From NCBI GenBank assembly GCA_963797565.1, contig CAWCPM010000013.1:62001-126000 (forward strand): a stretch of 64,000 nucleotides of DNA, given 5' to 3'. The notes under the pieces were generated by a model, which was not told where the DNA came from, did not search any database, and saw only the letters and a program-made list of their open reading frames with translations. Shown here piece after piece: positions 63,840 to 64,000 of the stretch. A program made the translations under genes and the position numbers. The stretch's first letter is position 1; each line of letters starts with the position of its first letter. Source of the DNA: JAICYJ01 sp963797565. Lineage in GTDB: Bacteria > Actinomycetota > Thermoleophilia > Gaiellales > JAICJC01.

Positions 63840-64000
63840 GCCAGCGCCTCGGCCACGGCCGCCGGGTCGGTCAGCGGCGCCCGGCAGGCGAAGCGCTCGC
63901 AGATGTAGACGGCCGGCAGCCCGTCCACCAGGGACTTGCCTTCCAGCAGCGGCAGGTCGTCGGGCGATCGCCCGTCGCCGAAGGCGTAGACGGCGTTGGG
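63836..64000 (-). CDS. C-terminus of a DUF255/YyaL-like thioredoxin-domain protein (partial)
   Basis: The last 54 codons of a gene entering from the right edge. They read VYAFGDGRSPDDLPLLEGKS, then LVDGLPAVYICERFACRAPL and TDPAAVAEALA, which matches the end of the long thioredoxin-plus-glycan-epimerase-like proteins (YyaL/SSP411 family). Coupled to rpiA by a GTGA overlap. The family call rests on the C-terminal motif only. Confidence 0.7.
   Translation of the reverse strand, partial: PNAVYAFGDGRSPDDLPLLEGKSLVDGLPAVYICERFACRAPLTDPAAVAEALA

Overview
The window is GC-rich (roughly 70% by eye) with dense, mostly ATGA/GTGA-coupled genes. An NlpC/P60 coiled-coil hydrolase, a TIGR03252-like HhH-GPD protein, a TadE/TadG-like pseudopilin and a Virulence_fact (PF13769) protein fit a soil high-GC actinobacterium, possibly of the Thermoleophilia type. 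That placement is inference; there is no rRNA or marker tree. Four tRNA genes are present: Lys-TTT, Glu-TTC, Val-TAC and Asp-GTC. At least seven apparent one-base indels break otherwise well-conserved chromosomal genes, and one gene carries an in-frame TAG. The region near 31-34 kb is worse. This sequence probably contains uncorrected homopolymer errors, so 'pseudogene' here usually means 'interrupted as given'.

1-12.1 kb: a C1/methylamine catabolic cluster. A minus-strand operon (IclR regulator, corrinoid protein, MetF-like reductase, MtrH-like methyl-THF methyltransferase) diverges, across a perfect IclR-type palindrome, from a plus-strand operon (MttB-like methyltransferase, cytochrome P450, ferredoxin). 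Next come a homocysteine S-methyltransferase with a PF13769 protein, a SAM methyltransferase, and a second MttB-like gene translationally coupled to a trimethylamine-dehydrogenase-like flavoprotein. Together they look like a pathway that takes N-methyl groups from a quaternary amine and passes them through a corrinoid to tetrahydrofolate and homocysteine, with oxidative demethylation of what remains.

12-31 kb: housekeeping and secreted functions. These include two DUF72 proteins, a polysaccharide-deacetylase-like protein, ferritin-like protein, tRNA-Lys and tRNA-Glu, a GNAT gene with an in-frame TAG, a Na+/H+ antiporter, a molybdopterin oxidoreductase, a rhodanese/MBL sulfur operon, an NlpC/P60 hydrolase, a dCMP deaminase, a cNMP-binding protein, a large secreted protein of unknown function and a TadG-like pseudopilin. 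The pseudopilin runs into a poly-A tract.

31.0-31.75 kb: AT-rich, low-complexity sequence unlike anything else here, probably an assembly scar. 31.87-42.54 kb: an apparent genomic island bounded by a 45-bp perfect direct repeat of the 3' part of tRNA-Val(TAC). It carries decayed GNAT, HTH and MFS genes followed by an alpha/beta hydrolase, a winged-helix regulator, a thioredoxin-reductase-like flavoprotein, a quinone-oxidoreductase-like protein, an FMO-like protein and a multicopper oxidase with two inserted metal-binding domains and a His-rich linker. No integrase was recognised.

42.6-64 kb: a lipoprotein, a histidine kinase with about eight tandem GAF domains, GH15 glucanohydrolase, tRNA-Asp, assorted oxidoreductases (LLM, DAO, iron-type alcohol dehydrogenase, SDR), a DHDPS-family aldolase, ferritin, MOSC protein, HhH-GPD protein, fatty-acid desaturase, an orphan beta-class DNA methyltransferase, rpiA and the end of a DUF255/YyaL-like protein at the right edge.
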